Notes under the pieces: generated by a model
Told to the model about the DNA's origin: nothing
Database searches by the model: none
Seen by the model: only the letters and a program-made list of their open reading frames with translations
Part shown: positions 32,647 through 40,080 of the stretch, piece after piece
How the letters are laid out: every line of letters begins with the position of its first letter
How positions within the stretch are numbered: the stretch's first letter is position 1
From: Bacteroidales bacterium
GTDB taxonomy: Bacteria; Bacteroidota; Bacteroidia; Bacteroidales; UBA932
Direction of reading: 5' to 3'
DNA: 55,067 nucleotides
Assembly (NCBI GenBank): GCA_017620335.1
Contig: JAFZQO010000020.1
Location: forward strand, 1-55,067
Position numbers and translations under genes: made by a program

Positions 32647-34817
32647 CCGACGCCGAAGTGGACCGCCCCTGATCCCTTCTTTGTCCAGTCCTTGGGCCCC
32701 AGCCATTTACCGGCCGCGGGGTCATGGAGCTTCTTGGCGGCGTCGATGCGCAGTACAAGGAAGCTGAGGTTGACGCGTAGTCCGAGGCCCCAGTCCATAG
32801 CGATGCTTTCGCCAAGCTTGGAGATGTCGAACCTGCCTTCCGGGTCGTCCCTGTTGAAATTCCAGACATTGCCCGCATCCGTGAACAACGCCCCTTCCAG
32901 CTTCCAGACCAGCGGGAAGCGGTATTCGATGTTCGCCTCCAGTCTCATGTCGCCCGTCTGGCTGGGAATGATGAAGCTCTGGTTCAGGGGCGAGGTGCCG
33001 GGACCGAGCGAGCGGGCCTGCCAGCCGCGCATGCTGTTGGCGCCGCCGACGTAGAACTGCTTTTCGAAGGGCAGTACCGAGGAATTGCCGTAGGAGTGGC
33101 CGGCGCCGGCGAGCAGGCGCGTCGCAATGGCCTGCCTGCCTCCCCTGCCGATGCGCCATGTGCTGCCGAGGGTCAGCTCGGCGCGGACATACTGGGAGAA
33201 GGGTATGCCGAACAGCAGTCCCCTTCCGTCGTCGTCCTTCCTCATCATGGGCTTGAAGAGGCTGATGACATTGCCGGACAAGTCGGATGACAGGCGGAGA
33301 TAACGGTACGACACCGTAGGGATGGGATCGTTGCTGGACGAGATGTAGAGCATGCCTCCGACGCCCGCGTCGAAGTGGTTCGAATACGCGTAGCGCATGA
33401 AGGGATTGCGCGAAAGGGCCTCGTAGAACGCTTCATCCATGTGGCTGAGCTGCACGATGTTGAGCTGCAGCGGATAAAGCTGGTAATTAAGTTTGCGGAG
33501 CACTCCGGAATAGCCGAACGAAGTCGAGAAGATGTTGCGGGTGTACTCCGGCCGGTCCTGGAAATTGTACGAGGCGTTGACCTCCGTACGCGGGATGTTG
33601 GGCCCGGTGAATATCGAATAAGGGAGTCCGAGGAACCTGGGGAAACTGATACCGGCCGACACGCCGAACTCGTTGGAGCGGATGGGGTCGTTGAGCATGA
33701 ACTGGAAGTTGCCCATGAAACTCAGGTTCAGCCATTCCCCTCCGTGGAAGATGTTCTTGTGGAAGAAGCTCAGCTGGGGCGACACGCCCATCAGCCCCGA
33801 GGAGTTTGTGGAGGCCTCGAGATTGGCCTTGAAGCCCTGCAGCTTGGACTGTGAAAGGTTGATGGCGCAGTTGACCAGGTTGGAGTCCGTCTGCGTCATC
33901 TCGATGCCCACGCTGCTGAACAGCTTGAGCGCTGAGAGGCGGGTATATGTCGTGCGGACGTCGCCTTCGCTGTACATCGCGCCCGGCCGGATGGTGTTCA
34001 GGTCCCGGAGGATGCTTTCCCTGAACCGGAGGTCGCCGGAGTGTGAGATGGTGACGCTGTCGATAAGGAACTTGTTGAGTGTCTGGGCGTTGTCCTCGTT
34101 CTCGTTGCGCGAGTGCTCGTTGACCCTCATGTCGAGGAACAGCTTCCCGGGCACGGAGATGGTGTCTGCCTCGAATATGTAGTTATTCTTGGAGAAGGTG
34201 AAATAACCGAGGTTGCGGAAGTGCGCGGTGCCGCGGACCGTCTCGTCCTCCAGATTCGCCTCGGACAGGATGTCCCCGACCTTGACGCTGACGTTCGGGA
34301 GGTCTTCCATGAAGTCCTCCGCGAACGTGCCCCTTTCCGGAAGGGTGTAGCTGAGGCTGTCGATCGGATACTGCTTTCCGAGATGGACCAGGTAGTTCAC
34401 CGCCACCTTCCGGCCGTTTACGCGTATGTCGCTGCTGACCTTGGAGTGATAGTACCCGATATACTCGAGGTGGGACTCGATGTTGGCTATGGTGGACTCG
34501 ACGGCGCCGGGGCTGTACACGACCGGCGGCGTGCCGACCTTGCGGCACAGCCGGGCGGCGAAGCTTTCGTTTTCCGGGGAGGCCCAGTTGTAGATGCTGA
34601 GGAGGGGGTTCCAGCCCAGGAGCGTGGCGTTGGGCTGCTGCTTGATGTACTGGCTGAGTTCTCCGGAGTCGAACTTCTTCGAATTGGTGACCTCGATCCT
34701 GTTCTTGGCGAGCCTGTACTCCCCTTCCGACAGGACGCGCGTGGTGCTGCAGGATACTGCGAGCACCAGGACGGCCAGGAGGGCCGTGAACAGTCTGTGG
34801 GGCCGGTTTCTCATCAT
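32634..34817 (-). CDS. tamL: TamL: lipoprotein-type BamA/TamA family outer-membrane protein
   Basis: An Omp85 protein of about 727 residues. The N-terminus is a lipoprotein signal with lipobox AVSC (VLVLAVSCSTTR) rather than a normal signal, the hallmark of TamL in Bacteroidota. POTRA-like domains cover about residues 30-350 and the 16-strand barrel about 380-727, including the conserved lid-loop motif SMRGW (as YVGGANSMRGWQ) and the C-terminal GVGYPF ending in Phe. It should insert outer-membrane proteins together with an inner-membrane TamB, which is not adjacent. Start could be 34829, 34817 or 34814; I use 34817 because a degenerate -7 box abuts 34829. Confidence 0.85.
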   Translation of the reverse strand: MMRNRPHRLFTALLAVLVLAVSCSTTRVLSEGEYRLAKNRIEVTNSKKFDSGELSQYIKQQPNATLLGWNPLLSIYNWASPENESFAARLCRKVGTPPVVYSPGAVESTIANIESHLEYIGYYHSKVSSDIRVNGRKVAVNYLVHLGKQYPIDSLSYTLPERGTFAEDFMEDLPNVSVKVGDILSEANLEDETVRGTAHFRNLGYFTFSKNNYIFEADTISVPGKLFLDMRVNEHSRNENEDNAQTLNKFLIDSVTISHSGDLRFRESILRDLNTIRPGAMYSEGDVRTTYTRLSALKLFSSVGIEMTQTDSNLVNCAINLSQSKLQGFKANLEASTNSSGLMGVSPQLSFFHKNIFHGGEWLNLSFMGNFQFMLNDPIRSNEFGVSAGISFPRFLGLPYSIFTGPNIPRTEVNASYNFQDRPEYTRNIFSTSFGYSGVLRKLNYQLYPLQLNIVQLSHMDEAFYEALSRNPFMRYAYSNHFDAGVGGMLYISSSNDPIPTVSYRYLRLSSDLSGNVISLFKPMMRKDDDGRGLLFGIPFSQYVRAELTLGSTWRIGRGGRQAIATRLLAGAGHSYGNSSVLPFEKQFYVGGANSMRGWQARSLGPGTSPLNQSFIIPSQTGDMRLEANIEYRFPLVWKLEGALFTDAGNVWNFNRDDPEGRFDISKLGESIAMDWGLGLRVNLSFLVLRIDAAKKLHDPAAGKWLGPKDWTKKGSGAVHFGVGYPF

Positions 34818-34871
34818 TTCGCCAATCATGCGAATTTAGCAATTATCTTATAATATTTGAATAATCGTGGC

Positions 34872-34879
34872 TATCTTTG
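34872..34879 (+). promoter_or_regulatory. -7 box for the SpoU methyltransferase gene
   Basis: TATCTTTG, 25 bp before ATG 34905. It rules out the upstream frame start at 34857. Confidence 0.55.
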
Positions 34880-34904
34880 TGAACTTAGAAAATCTTTTTG
34901 CGGC

Positions 34905-35645
34905 ATGGCTCAGCTTTCAAACAAGGATATCAAGTCCGTCAAGGCCCTGGCCTCGAAGAAATTCCGGGACGAGACCGGGCTTTTCGTCGTGGAGGGCGAG
35001 AAGATGGTGGCAGAGGCCCTGGCATCGCGTTTCGAGGTCGTTTCAGTTTACAGGAGGGATGATATCGGCGAGGAGGCCATGGCGCGGATCAGCCAGCTGG
35101 CGAGCCCGTCGCCGGCGCTGGCCGTGGTCCGCAAGCCTGCGGACCTGGAGGCCAGCCCCGCGGCTCCGTCTCCGGGCCTGTACCTGGCCCTTGACTCCAT
35201 ACGCGATCCGGGCAATCTCGGGACCATCCTGCGCATTGCCGACTGGTTCGGGATACGGTCGGTTTTAGCCAGCCGTGACACTGTCGAGATCTTTAATCCC
35301 AAGGTGGTTCAGGCCACGATGGGAGCCATCTTCAGAGTCGATTTCCATTACGTTGATTTGCAGGAATTTGCTATGGACGTCTTGAAGTGTGGCGGTAAGG
35401 TGTACGGGACGTTCCTGGACGGCTCCGACATGTATTCCCGTGAACTTGATCCGGGCCTCGAAAGGCCTTCCGTCATCGTCATCGGCAATGAGGCCAACGG
35501 CATCTCGGCCGGGATGGAGGCGCTGGTCTCCGACCGCCTCTTCATCCCGCCCTACCCCGCCGGTGACCCCGGCTCCGAGTCCCTCAACGCCGCCGTCGCC
35601 ACCGCTGTCACCGTCGCCGAATTCCGCCGCCGCCTCCCTCGTTGA
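34905..35645 (+). CDS. SpoU/TrmH-family RNA 2'-O-methyltransferase
   Basis: A 246-residue SPOUT methyltransferase. The N-terminal substrate-binding domain (residues about 1-95; KDIKSVKALASKKFRDETGLFVVEGEK) precedes the knotted catalytic domain with motif 1 LDSIRDPGNLGTILRIADW, motif 2 VIGNEANGIS and motif 3 PPYPAG...SLNAAVA. It methylates a ribose in rRNA or tRNA; the RlmB-like position is likely but target cannot be fixed. It is divergent from tamL, a pairing seen in related genomes as I recall. Confidence 0.92.
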   Translation: MAQLSNKDIKSVKALASKKFRDETGLFVVEGEKMVAEALASRFEVVSVYRRDDIGEEAMARISQLASPSPALAVVRKPADLEASPAAPSPGLYLALDSIRDPGNLGTILRIADWFGIRSVLASRDTVEIFNPKVVQATMGAIFRVDFHYVDLQEFAMDVLKCGGKVYGTFLDGSDMYSRELDPGLERPSVIVIGNEANGISAGMEALVSDRLFIPPYPAGDPGSESLNAAVATAVTVAEFRRRLPR

Positions 35646-35680
35646 CATCTGCGTCTCCCGGAGGAACTGACCTCTGGAAA

Positions 35681-35784
35681 ATGTCCGCATCCTTCGACCT
35701 GCGGTAGAAGGATAACGCCCTTTTTGCTGAAAACGCCCGCATCCTTCGACCTGCGGTAGAAGGATAACGGCCTTTTATTGAATC
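35681..35784. repeat. Tandem pair of 52-bp hairpin repeats
   Basis: Two units with a 52-bp period. Each has ATCCTTC/GAAGGAT arms (35689-35695 with 35707-35713; 35741-35747 with 35759-35765) around an identical 11-nt loop GACCTGCGGTA, and a T-rich tail (CCCTTTTT, GGCCTTTT). The same core with a decayed left arm is at 4524-4541. They may terminate the converging transcripts. The identical loop suggests a mobile or selected REP-like family. Confidence 0.8.
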
Positions 35785-36272
35785 AGTTTGTATGCGATGT
35801 GGGCGCAGGCTTCGGCGTCGGCGAGGGCGTGATGGTGGCGGGTGAGGTCGAAGCCGCAGGCGGCCGCGACCGTGTCAAGCCTGTGGTTCGGCAGACTCCT
35901 GCCGAACCACCGCCTGGACGCGGCCAGCGTGTCGTAGAATATATAGTCAGGATAATCCATCTGATAGACTCGGAAGACGGCCTTGAGGCAGCCTTCGTCG
36001 AAGCGGCTGTTGTGGGCGACGAGCGGCAGGCCTTCGATGAGCGGCTCGATCTTTTCCCAGACATAAGGAAAGACTGGGGCGTCGTCAGTGTCCTCCGGGC
36101 CGAGCCCGTGCACCTGGCGGCAGAACCATTGGTAGTACTCCGGCTCCGGGTGGATCAGGCTGTAGAAAGTGTCCACGATCCGGCCTCCCCGCACGACCAC
36201 GACACCGACGCTGCACACGCTGGAAGGGCATTCGTTCGCCGTTTCGAAGTCTATCGCCGCAAAATCAGTCAT
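35775..36272 (-). CDS. DEDDh 3'-5' exonuclease (DnaQ-like)
   Basis: A 165-residue single-domain exonuclease. ExoI is FAAIDFETAN (catalytic Asp/Glu, residues about 7-9), ExoII is VAHNSRFDEGCL (about 85), and ExoIII-epsilon is HHALADAEACA with His and Asp (about 147-152). It lacks helicase or polymerase domains, so it is a stand-alone nuclease, perhaps for proofreading or RNA/DNA end trimming. The start overlaps the elaA stop by 8 bp. Its 3' end adjoins the tandem hairpin repeat. Confidence 0.9.
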   Translation of the reverse strand: MTDFAAIDFETANECPSSVCSVGVVVVRGGRIVDTFYSLIHPEPEYYQWFCRQVHGLGPEDTDDAPVFPYVWEKIEPLIEGLPLVAHNSRFDEGCLKAVFRVYQMDYPDYIFYDTLAASRRWFGRSLPNHRLDTVAAACGFDLTRHHHALADAEACAHIAYKLIQ

Positions 36273-36714
36273 CTCTCTTCCAAGTCATTCTGATGTGCGG
36301 GATGCCGTCTAGGATAAAAGGATCGGAAGACTGCTTGAAACCGACCTGCTCGTAGAAGCCCCGGGCATATTCCTGAGCCTCTATATCAATGGATTGCGCA
36401 TCAAAAGATGCCTTCGCGGCTTCGATGCCGGCAAGCATGATTAGCTTGCCGTATCCCTTGCCGCGTACTGTCGTGATGACACGGCCTATGGAGACCTCGT
36501 CCATATGCGTCCCCGCGGGGCAGACGCGGCAGAGGGCGACAACCTTGTCGCCTTCCGTGAGCCAGAGGTGGAGGGAAGGCTGGTCGTCTCCGTCGAGGTC
36601 CTGATATACGCAGTCCTGCTCAACGACGAAAACCTCGCTGCGTATCCTCAGGAGCTCGTAGAGTTCATCCGTCGTCAGCTCGTCGAAGCGTTTCTTATGC
36701 AGAACTGCGGTCAT
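36265..36714 (-). CDS. elaA: ElaA-like GNAT N-acetyltransferase
   Basis: A 149-residue GNAT protein of the ElaA subfamily: LYELLRIRSEVFVVEQ.CVYQD-type N-terminus (typical RxxVFVVEQ), the acetyl-CoA loop RGKGYGKLIM and the C-terminal YEQVGFKQSSDPFILDGIPHIRM. Substrate unknown. ATG 36714 overlaps the TGA of the upstream nitroreductase (ATGA); ATG 36720 is an alternative. Central gene of a three-gene overlapping leftward unit. Confidence 0.88.
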   Translation of the reverse strand: MTAVLHKKRFDELTTDELYELLRIRSEVFVVEQDCVYQDLDGDDQPSLHLWLTEGDKVVALCRVCPAGTHMDEVSIGRVITTVRGKGYGKLIMLAGIEAAKASFDAQSIDIEAQEYARGFYEQVGFKQSSDPFILDGIPHIRMTWKRDD

Positions 36715-37400
36715 GCCCATTCGAAGTTCTCCTTTCCGGCACCGACCTCGAAATGATATTTGACGATTCCGAGATCGATCTTCGTATATCCGATCATTGA
36801 AAATGAAGGCTTTGCGGACACCTTGGGCAATGAACCGTCACCTTCGGGACCGAGATAGTCCAGGCGGAACTTCTGCTGGTTGACGGCGGTGGGTGCCAGG
36901 AGGGCGGCGTCCACTCCCCTTCCGAACCATTCAGGAGTGCCTTCGCCGGCGTTACTGACTTCCTCCCGGGCCTTGACCTTATGGCCGGAGCCCTGCGTCA
37001 ATCCATAGCCGAGGGCGATGTAGCATGCGATCTTCTCATCGTCTCCGAGTTCGTATGTGCCTGGTATCTTGCTGTAGGTGAGCCCTGCCCAGCAGGTGTT
37101 CAGACCAAGGGTCTGGGCAAGCAGGACGAGCTGCTCGCCGTAATAGCCGATACTTTCGTCCAGGTCGTCGGACTTCCTGCCGGCCATGACGAAATAGTTC
37201 CTCACGCCGGAGAAGGAGCCGTAAGCCATGAGGCCGCTGAATGCCTTGGGCTCGTCCGTCACCAGCTGGACATGCAGGCCGCCGAGCCTGTTGACCTCCG
37301 CGACCTTGTCCCTAATAACGGAAAGGACGTCCGAGGGAACGGGCTCATCCTTGTATTTCCTGACCGAGTGTCGTGCTGAGATAGCTTCAAATAGTGTCAT
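36711..37400 (-). CDS. Nitroreductase-family oxidoreductase
   Basis: A 229-residue FMN-dependent nitroreductase-like protein. Starts with the classical MTLFEAISARHSVRKYKDEPV (FMN-binding RHSVRKY), a middle GYYGEQLVLLAQTLGLNTCWAG segment, and LAPTAVNQQKF near residue 180. This arrangement with the NQQ motif near the C-terminus is that of the larger Nfsa/TM1586-like nitroreductases. A TATATTAG box (minus strand, 37449-37442) lies 41 bp upstream. Stop overlaps the elaA start. Substrate unknown. Confidence 0.87.
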   Translation of the reverse strand: MTLFEAISARHSVRKYKDEPVPSDVLSVIRDKVAEVNRLGGLHVQLVTDEPKAFSGLMAYGSFSGVRNYFVMAGRKSDDLDESIGYYGEQLVLLAQTLGLNTCWAGLTYSKIPGTYELGDDEKIACYIALGYGLTQGSGHKVKAREEVSNAGEGTPEWFGRGVDAALLAPTAVNQQKFRLDYLGPEGDGSLPKVSAKPSFSMIGYTKIDLGIVKYHFEVGAGKENFEWA

Positions 37401-37661
37401 AATCGTTTAACATTCAGGTTGATTTCTATAGGTATCAGCCTCTAATATACGACAAATCACTGACAAAACCAATCTCACGTGTCCATGTTCCATAAAACCC
37501 TTTCTTCCGTGCCGGCAAATCGTCGTGAACAGGATTTTTCTGGACTCTACCCATAATACCGATGGCACTTAAATGGCTGAATATTAAGAAGATGATTCTT
37601 CGCCTATATCTCTATTTGGATATAGACGAGGATGTAAATTATTGAGCCTCAATGATTTAAG
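37401..37661. other. Gap with inverted repeats and a possible 27-codon ORF
   Basis: About 280 bp between nitroreductase and GH13 genes (divergent from neither; both read leftward). Inverted repeat CACTTAAAT (37566-37574)/ATTTAAGTG (37655-37663) encloses a hairpin CTATATC/GATATAG (37604-37625) and an ATG-to-TGA frame at 37562-37645 encoding MALKWLNIKKMILRLYLYLD and seven more residues. No promoter is seen. It may be a remnant of a small element. Confidence 0.35.
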
Positions 37662-37662
37662 T

Positions 37663-37692
37663 GTCACACGACTTTTCCGTCTAAAGTGTGAC
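37663..37692. other. Hairpin at the GH13 stop codon
   Basis: GTCACAC (37663-37669) pairs with GTGTGAC (37686-37692), enclosing the GH13 stop. No T-run follows on the minus strand, so it is not a standard terminator. Confidence 0.4.
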
Positions 37693-39051
37693 GGAGGCGT
37701 AGCCGAAGGGTGCGACGGTCAGTCGGAGGCCGTCGGGGCAGGGATCGGCGCCAAGGCCGAGATACTCCACGGCGTGCGGGGGGATGCGGAGCGTCAGGCG
37801 GGCTTCGGAGGCGGAGAAGTTGCAGCAGAAGAGCATGGTTTCGCCCTCGTACGACCTCAGGAAAGCGAAATGCCGGTCGGGGTCGAAGCCGTCTGCGGTG
37901 GACTGGCAGTAGCAGAGGTCGTAGGTAAGGCCTTCGCCGACGCAGGGGCCGGATGCGAGCCGCAGCGCGATGCGGTACTGCTCGAGGACGGACAGTTCTT
38001 CCGGTGAGAGACCAGTGGCGGAAGAGATTCCTTCGCTTTGCTCGGAATGACAAACAGAGGTAGCGGCGGAGGAAGAGTGGACGAAGTCGAAGAGGCGCCG
38101 GAGGGAGGCGGGACGGGCGAAGTTGAAGATGCTTGTTCGACCTTCATGCCCTTCAGAGGCGTCCACGCCTGTTTCCTGTCCGAAATAGAGCATGAAAGGG
38201 GCGGTATTGAGCATCAGCGAGGCGCAGAGAGCGGCGTAGAAGTCCGGCCTTCCGGCGAACCAGGGCGAAGCGAGACGCTGCTCGTCATGGTTTTCCAGGA
38301 AGTTTAGCATGTGCGGCTGCAGGTCCTGTAGGAACTGCCAGTTCCAGGTGACGGCCCTGGCGCTCCCCTGTCCGGCCGCGACGGCGCGCAGTGCGTCGTA
38401 GAGCCCGGACTTGTCGTAAAGGTAATCGAAACGTACGTCGTCGATGTACTGGCGGTATCTTTCCTTCTGGTAAACCTCGGCGATGAAAATGACCTCGGGA
38501 AACTCCCCTTTAATCCTGGCGATCAGCCATTTGAGGAACTCCGGAGGAACGAGCTCGACCATGTCGCAGCGGAATCCGTCCACGCCCCTGGAGGCCCAGA
38601 AACGCACGATCCTGTACATAGCCTCCCAAGTCCCGGGAGCGTTATAGTCTATCTTGACGGTGTCCGTCCAGTCGTAGTCATGCCAGCCGCAGAGCGGGAT
38701 GCCGCCGTGGGCGTCGGAGTAGTCGCATCCTACATGGTTGGGCACGAAGTCTATGATAAACCTGAGCCCGTGGGAATGTACACGGCTGACCAGCGCGTCG
38801 AACTCCGTCATCCTGAGCAAAGGGTCGGAAGCTAGGTAAGGGTTGACGTCGTAATAGTCCGATATGGCATACGGCGACCCGGCGTCGCCCTTCACGAAGG
38901 GCTTGCCGGTCGAGTGCCGTATGATGCCCGTGCACCAGATATGCGTCATCCCCAGCCCGAGGAGGTAGTCGAGGGTGGCGTCGTCAACGGACGACATCCT
39001 CCCTTCGCCCCAAAGGCGCGGAAGCATCTGATAGATAAGCGTTTTGCCCAT
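37681..39051 (-). CDS. GH13 alpha-amylase-family glycosidase
   Basis: A 456-residue cytosolic TIM-barrel enzyme acting on alpha-glucosidic bonds. The four conserved regions are visible: I DFVPNH (about 111), II GFRCDMVE with the nucleophile Asp (about 182), III FIAEVY with the acid Glu (about 212) and IV FLENHDEQR (about 274). No signal peptide. Around residues 325-350 the sequence VCHSEQSEGISSA interrupts the usual C-terminal part; it is the translation of a dispersed repeat inserted in frame. It starts 11 bp after metX and is probably co-transcribed with metY-metX, an odd pairing. Exact specificity unknown. Confidence 0.87.
   Translation of the reverse strand: MGKTLIYQMLPRLWGEGRMSSVDDATLDYLLGLGMTHIWCTGIIRHSTGKPFVKGDAGSPYAISDYYDVNPYLASDPLLRMTEFDALVSRVHSHGLRFIIDFVPNHVGCDYSDAHGGIPLCGWHDYDWTDTVKIDYNAPGTWEAMYRIVRFWASRGVDGFRCDMVELVPPEFLKWLIARIKGEFPEVIFIAEVYQKERYRQYIDDVRFDYLYDKSGLYDALRAVAAGQGSARAVTWNWQFLQDLQPHMLNFLENHDEQRLASPWFAGRPDFYAALCASLMLNTAPFMLYFGQETGVDASEGHEGRTSIFNFARPASLRRLFDFVHSSSAATSVCHSEQSEGISSATGLSPEELSVLEQYRIALRLASGPCVGEGLTYDLCYCQSTADGFDPDRHFAFLRSYEGETMLFCCNFSASEARLTLRIPPHAVEYLGLGADPCPDGLRLTVAPFGYASVTL
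38025..38052. repeat. REP-like repeat inserted in frame in the GH13 gene
   Basis: ATTCC (38027-38031 region) and GGAAT (38044-38048) bracket CTTCGCTTTGCTC. On the minus strand it reads TCATTCCGAGCAAAGCGAAG. This is a familiar dispersed bacterial repeat whose translations give CHSEQSEE, SFRAKRRN or VIPSKAKES peptides in the three frames; all three appear here. Confidence 0.7.
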
Positions 39052-39062
39052 GAAAGAAAAGA

Positions 39063-40079
39063 TTAAGGCAGGAGCTTGGAGATGATTTCCGTCAGCTGCG
39101 CGGTCTCAAGCAGGAAGCCGTCGTGACCGAAGTTGGAAGTGATTTCCAGGTAGTGCACTCCGGGGATCAACGCGGCCCACTTCTCGATATGGTGCGGCGG
39201 GAACAGCCCGTCGGTGTCGATGGACACGACAGTCGTGTCGGCCTTGATGCGCGCGAGGGCTTTGGCAAGCCCGCCGCGCCCGCGGCCGGCATTGTTTGAT
39301 ATGACCGAGGTGCTGACGCTGTTGTACGAGTAAGCGTCGAAACCCCTTCGGATGATCTTCTGTCCCTGGTAGCGCTGGTAGGAGGCGGCCCTGTCGGCGA
39401 AGAGCGTGTCGTCGTCCTGCTCGGCCTGGGTGAGGCCGTAGCCCTGGAAGCAGCGGTATGAGATCATGGCTTGCGCGCGTGCGCACTCGAGCCCCTTCTC
39501 GCCGCCATGGATGTCCTCGCAGGCTTCGAAGCTCGGGTCGGCGCGCAGCGCCATCCGCTGCGTCTCGATGCTGGCGGTAAGCCAGGGCGTGACGCGCGGC
39601 TCGGTGGCGATGAAAAGGGCCTTCCTGAACACGTCCGGTTCCATAATCGCCCACTCGATGGACTGGAAACCTCCGATGGAGCTGCCTATGAGAAGGTCTA
39701 TCTTCTCCACTCCCAGATGCTTGCGGACGAGGATGGATGCGTTGATCATGTCCCTGACGGTCACCTTGGGGAAGGAAAGCAGGTAGGGCTTGCCGGTCTC
39801 GGGGTTGATGGACCTCGGGCCGCTGGAACCGTAAGCAGATCCGAGCATGTTGACACAGGCCACAAAGTACTTGTCCGTGTCTATGAGCTTGCCGCTGCCG
39901 ACCATTTCCGGCCACCAGTCCTCGCAGTCGCTGTTGGCCGTGAGGGCGTGGCAGATCCACACCACTCCCCTCTTGCCGTCGTAGGACGGCATCGAGGTGT
40001 GGTAAACGATGTCGATGTATTCCAGGCTGTCGCCGCCTTCGAACGCGAAGGGGCCGGTAGAGAGTTTGTGTCCTATCAT
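39063..40079 (-). CDS. metX: Homoserine O-acetyltransferase
   Basis: Alpha/beta-hydrolase-fold enzyme that activates homoserine with acetyl-CoA (or succinyl-CoA in some members) for methionine synthesis. The nucleophile Ser lies in GSSIGG (about residue 140), Asp in VVSIDTDGLFPP (about 287) and His in NFGHDGFL (about 320). CHALTAN and NMLGSAYGSSGP match the N-terminal oxyanion and substrate region. It starts 1 bp after the metY stop and precedes GH13 by 11 bp. Confidence 0.94.
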   Translation of the reverse strand: MIGHKLSTGPFAFEGGDSLEYIDIVYHTSMPSYDGKRGVVWICHALTANSDCEDWWPEMVGSGKLIDTDKYFVACVNMLGSAYGSSGPRSINPETGKPYLLSFPKVTVRDMINASILVRKHLGVEKIDLLIGSSIGGFQSIEWAIMEPDVFRKALFIATEPRVTPWLTASIETQRMALRADPSFEACEDIHGGEKGLECARAQAMISYRCFQGYGLTQAEQDDDTLFADRAASYQRYQGQKIIRRGFDAYSYNSVSTSVISNNAGRGRGGLAKALARIKADTTVVSIDTDGLFPPHHIEKWAALIPGVHYLEITSNFGHDGFLLETAQLTEIISKLLP

Positions 40080-40080
40080 T

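Noticed and set aside
38812-38845. Second REP-like repeat in GH13 (TCATCCTGAGCAAAGG)
   Set aside because: Similarity to the repeat is partial and the encoded LRMTEFDALV fits the normal GH13 alignment.
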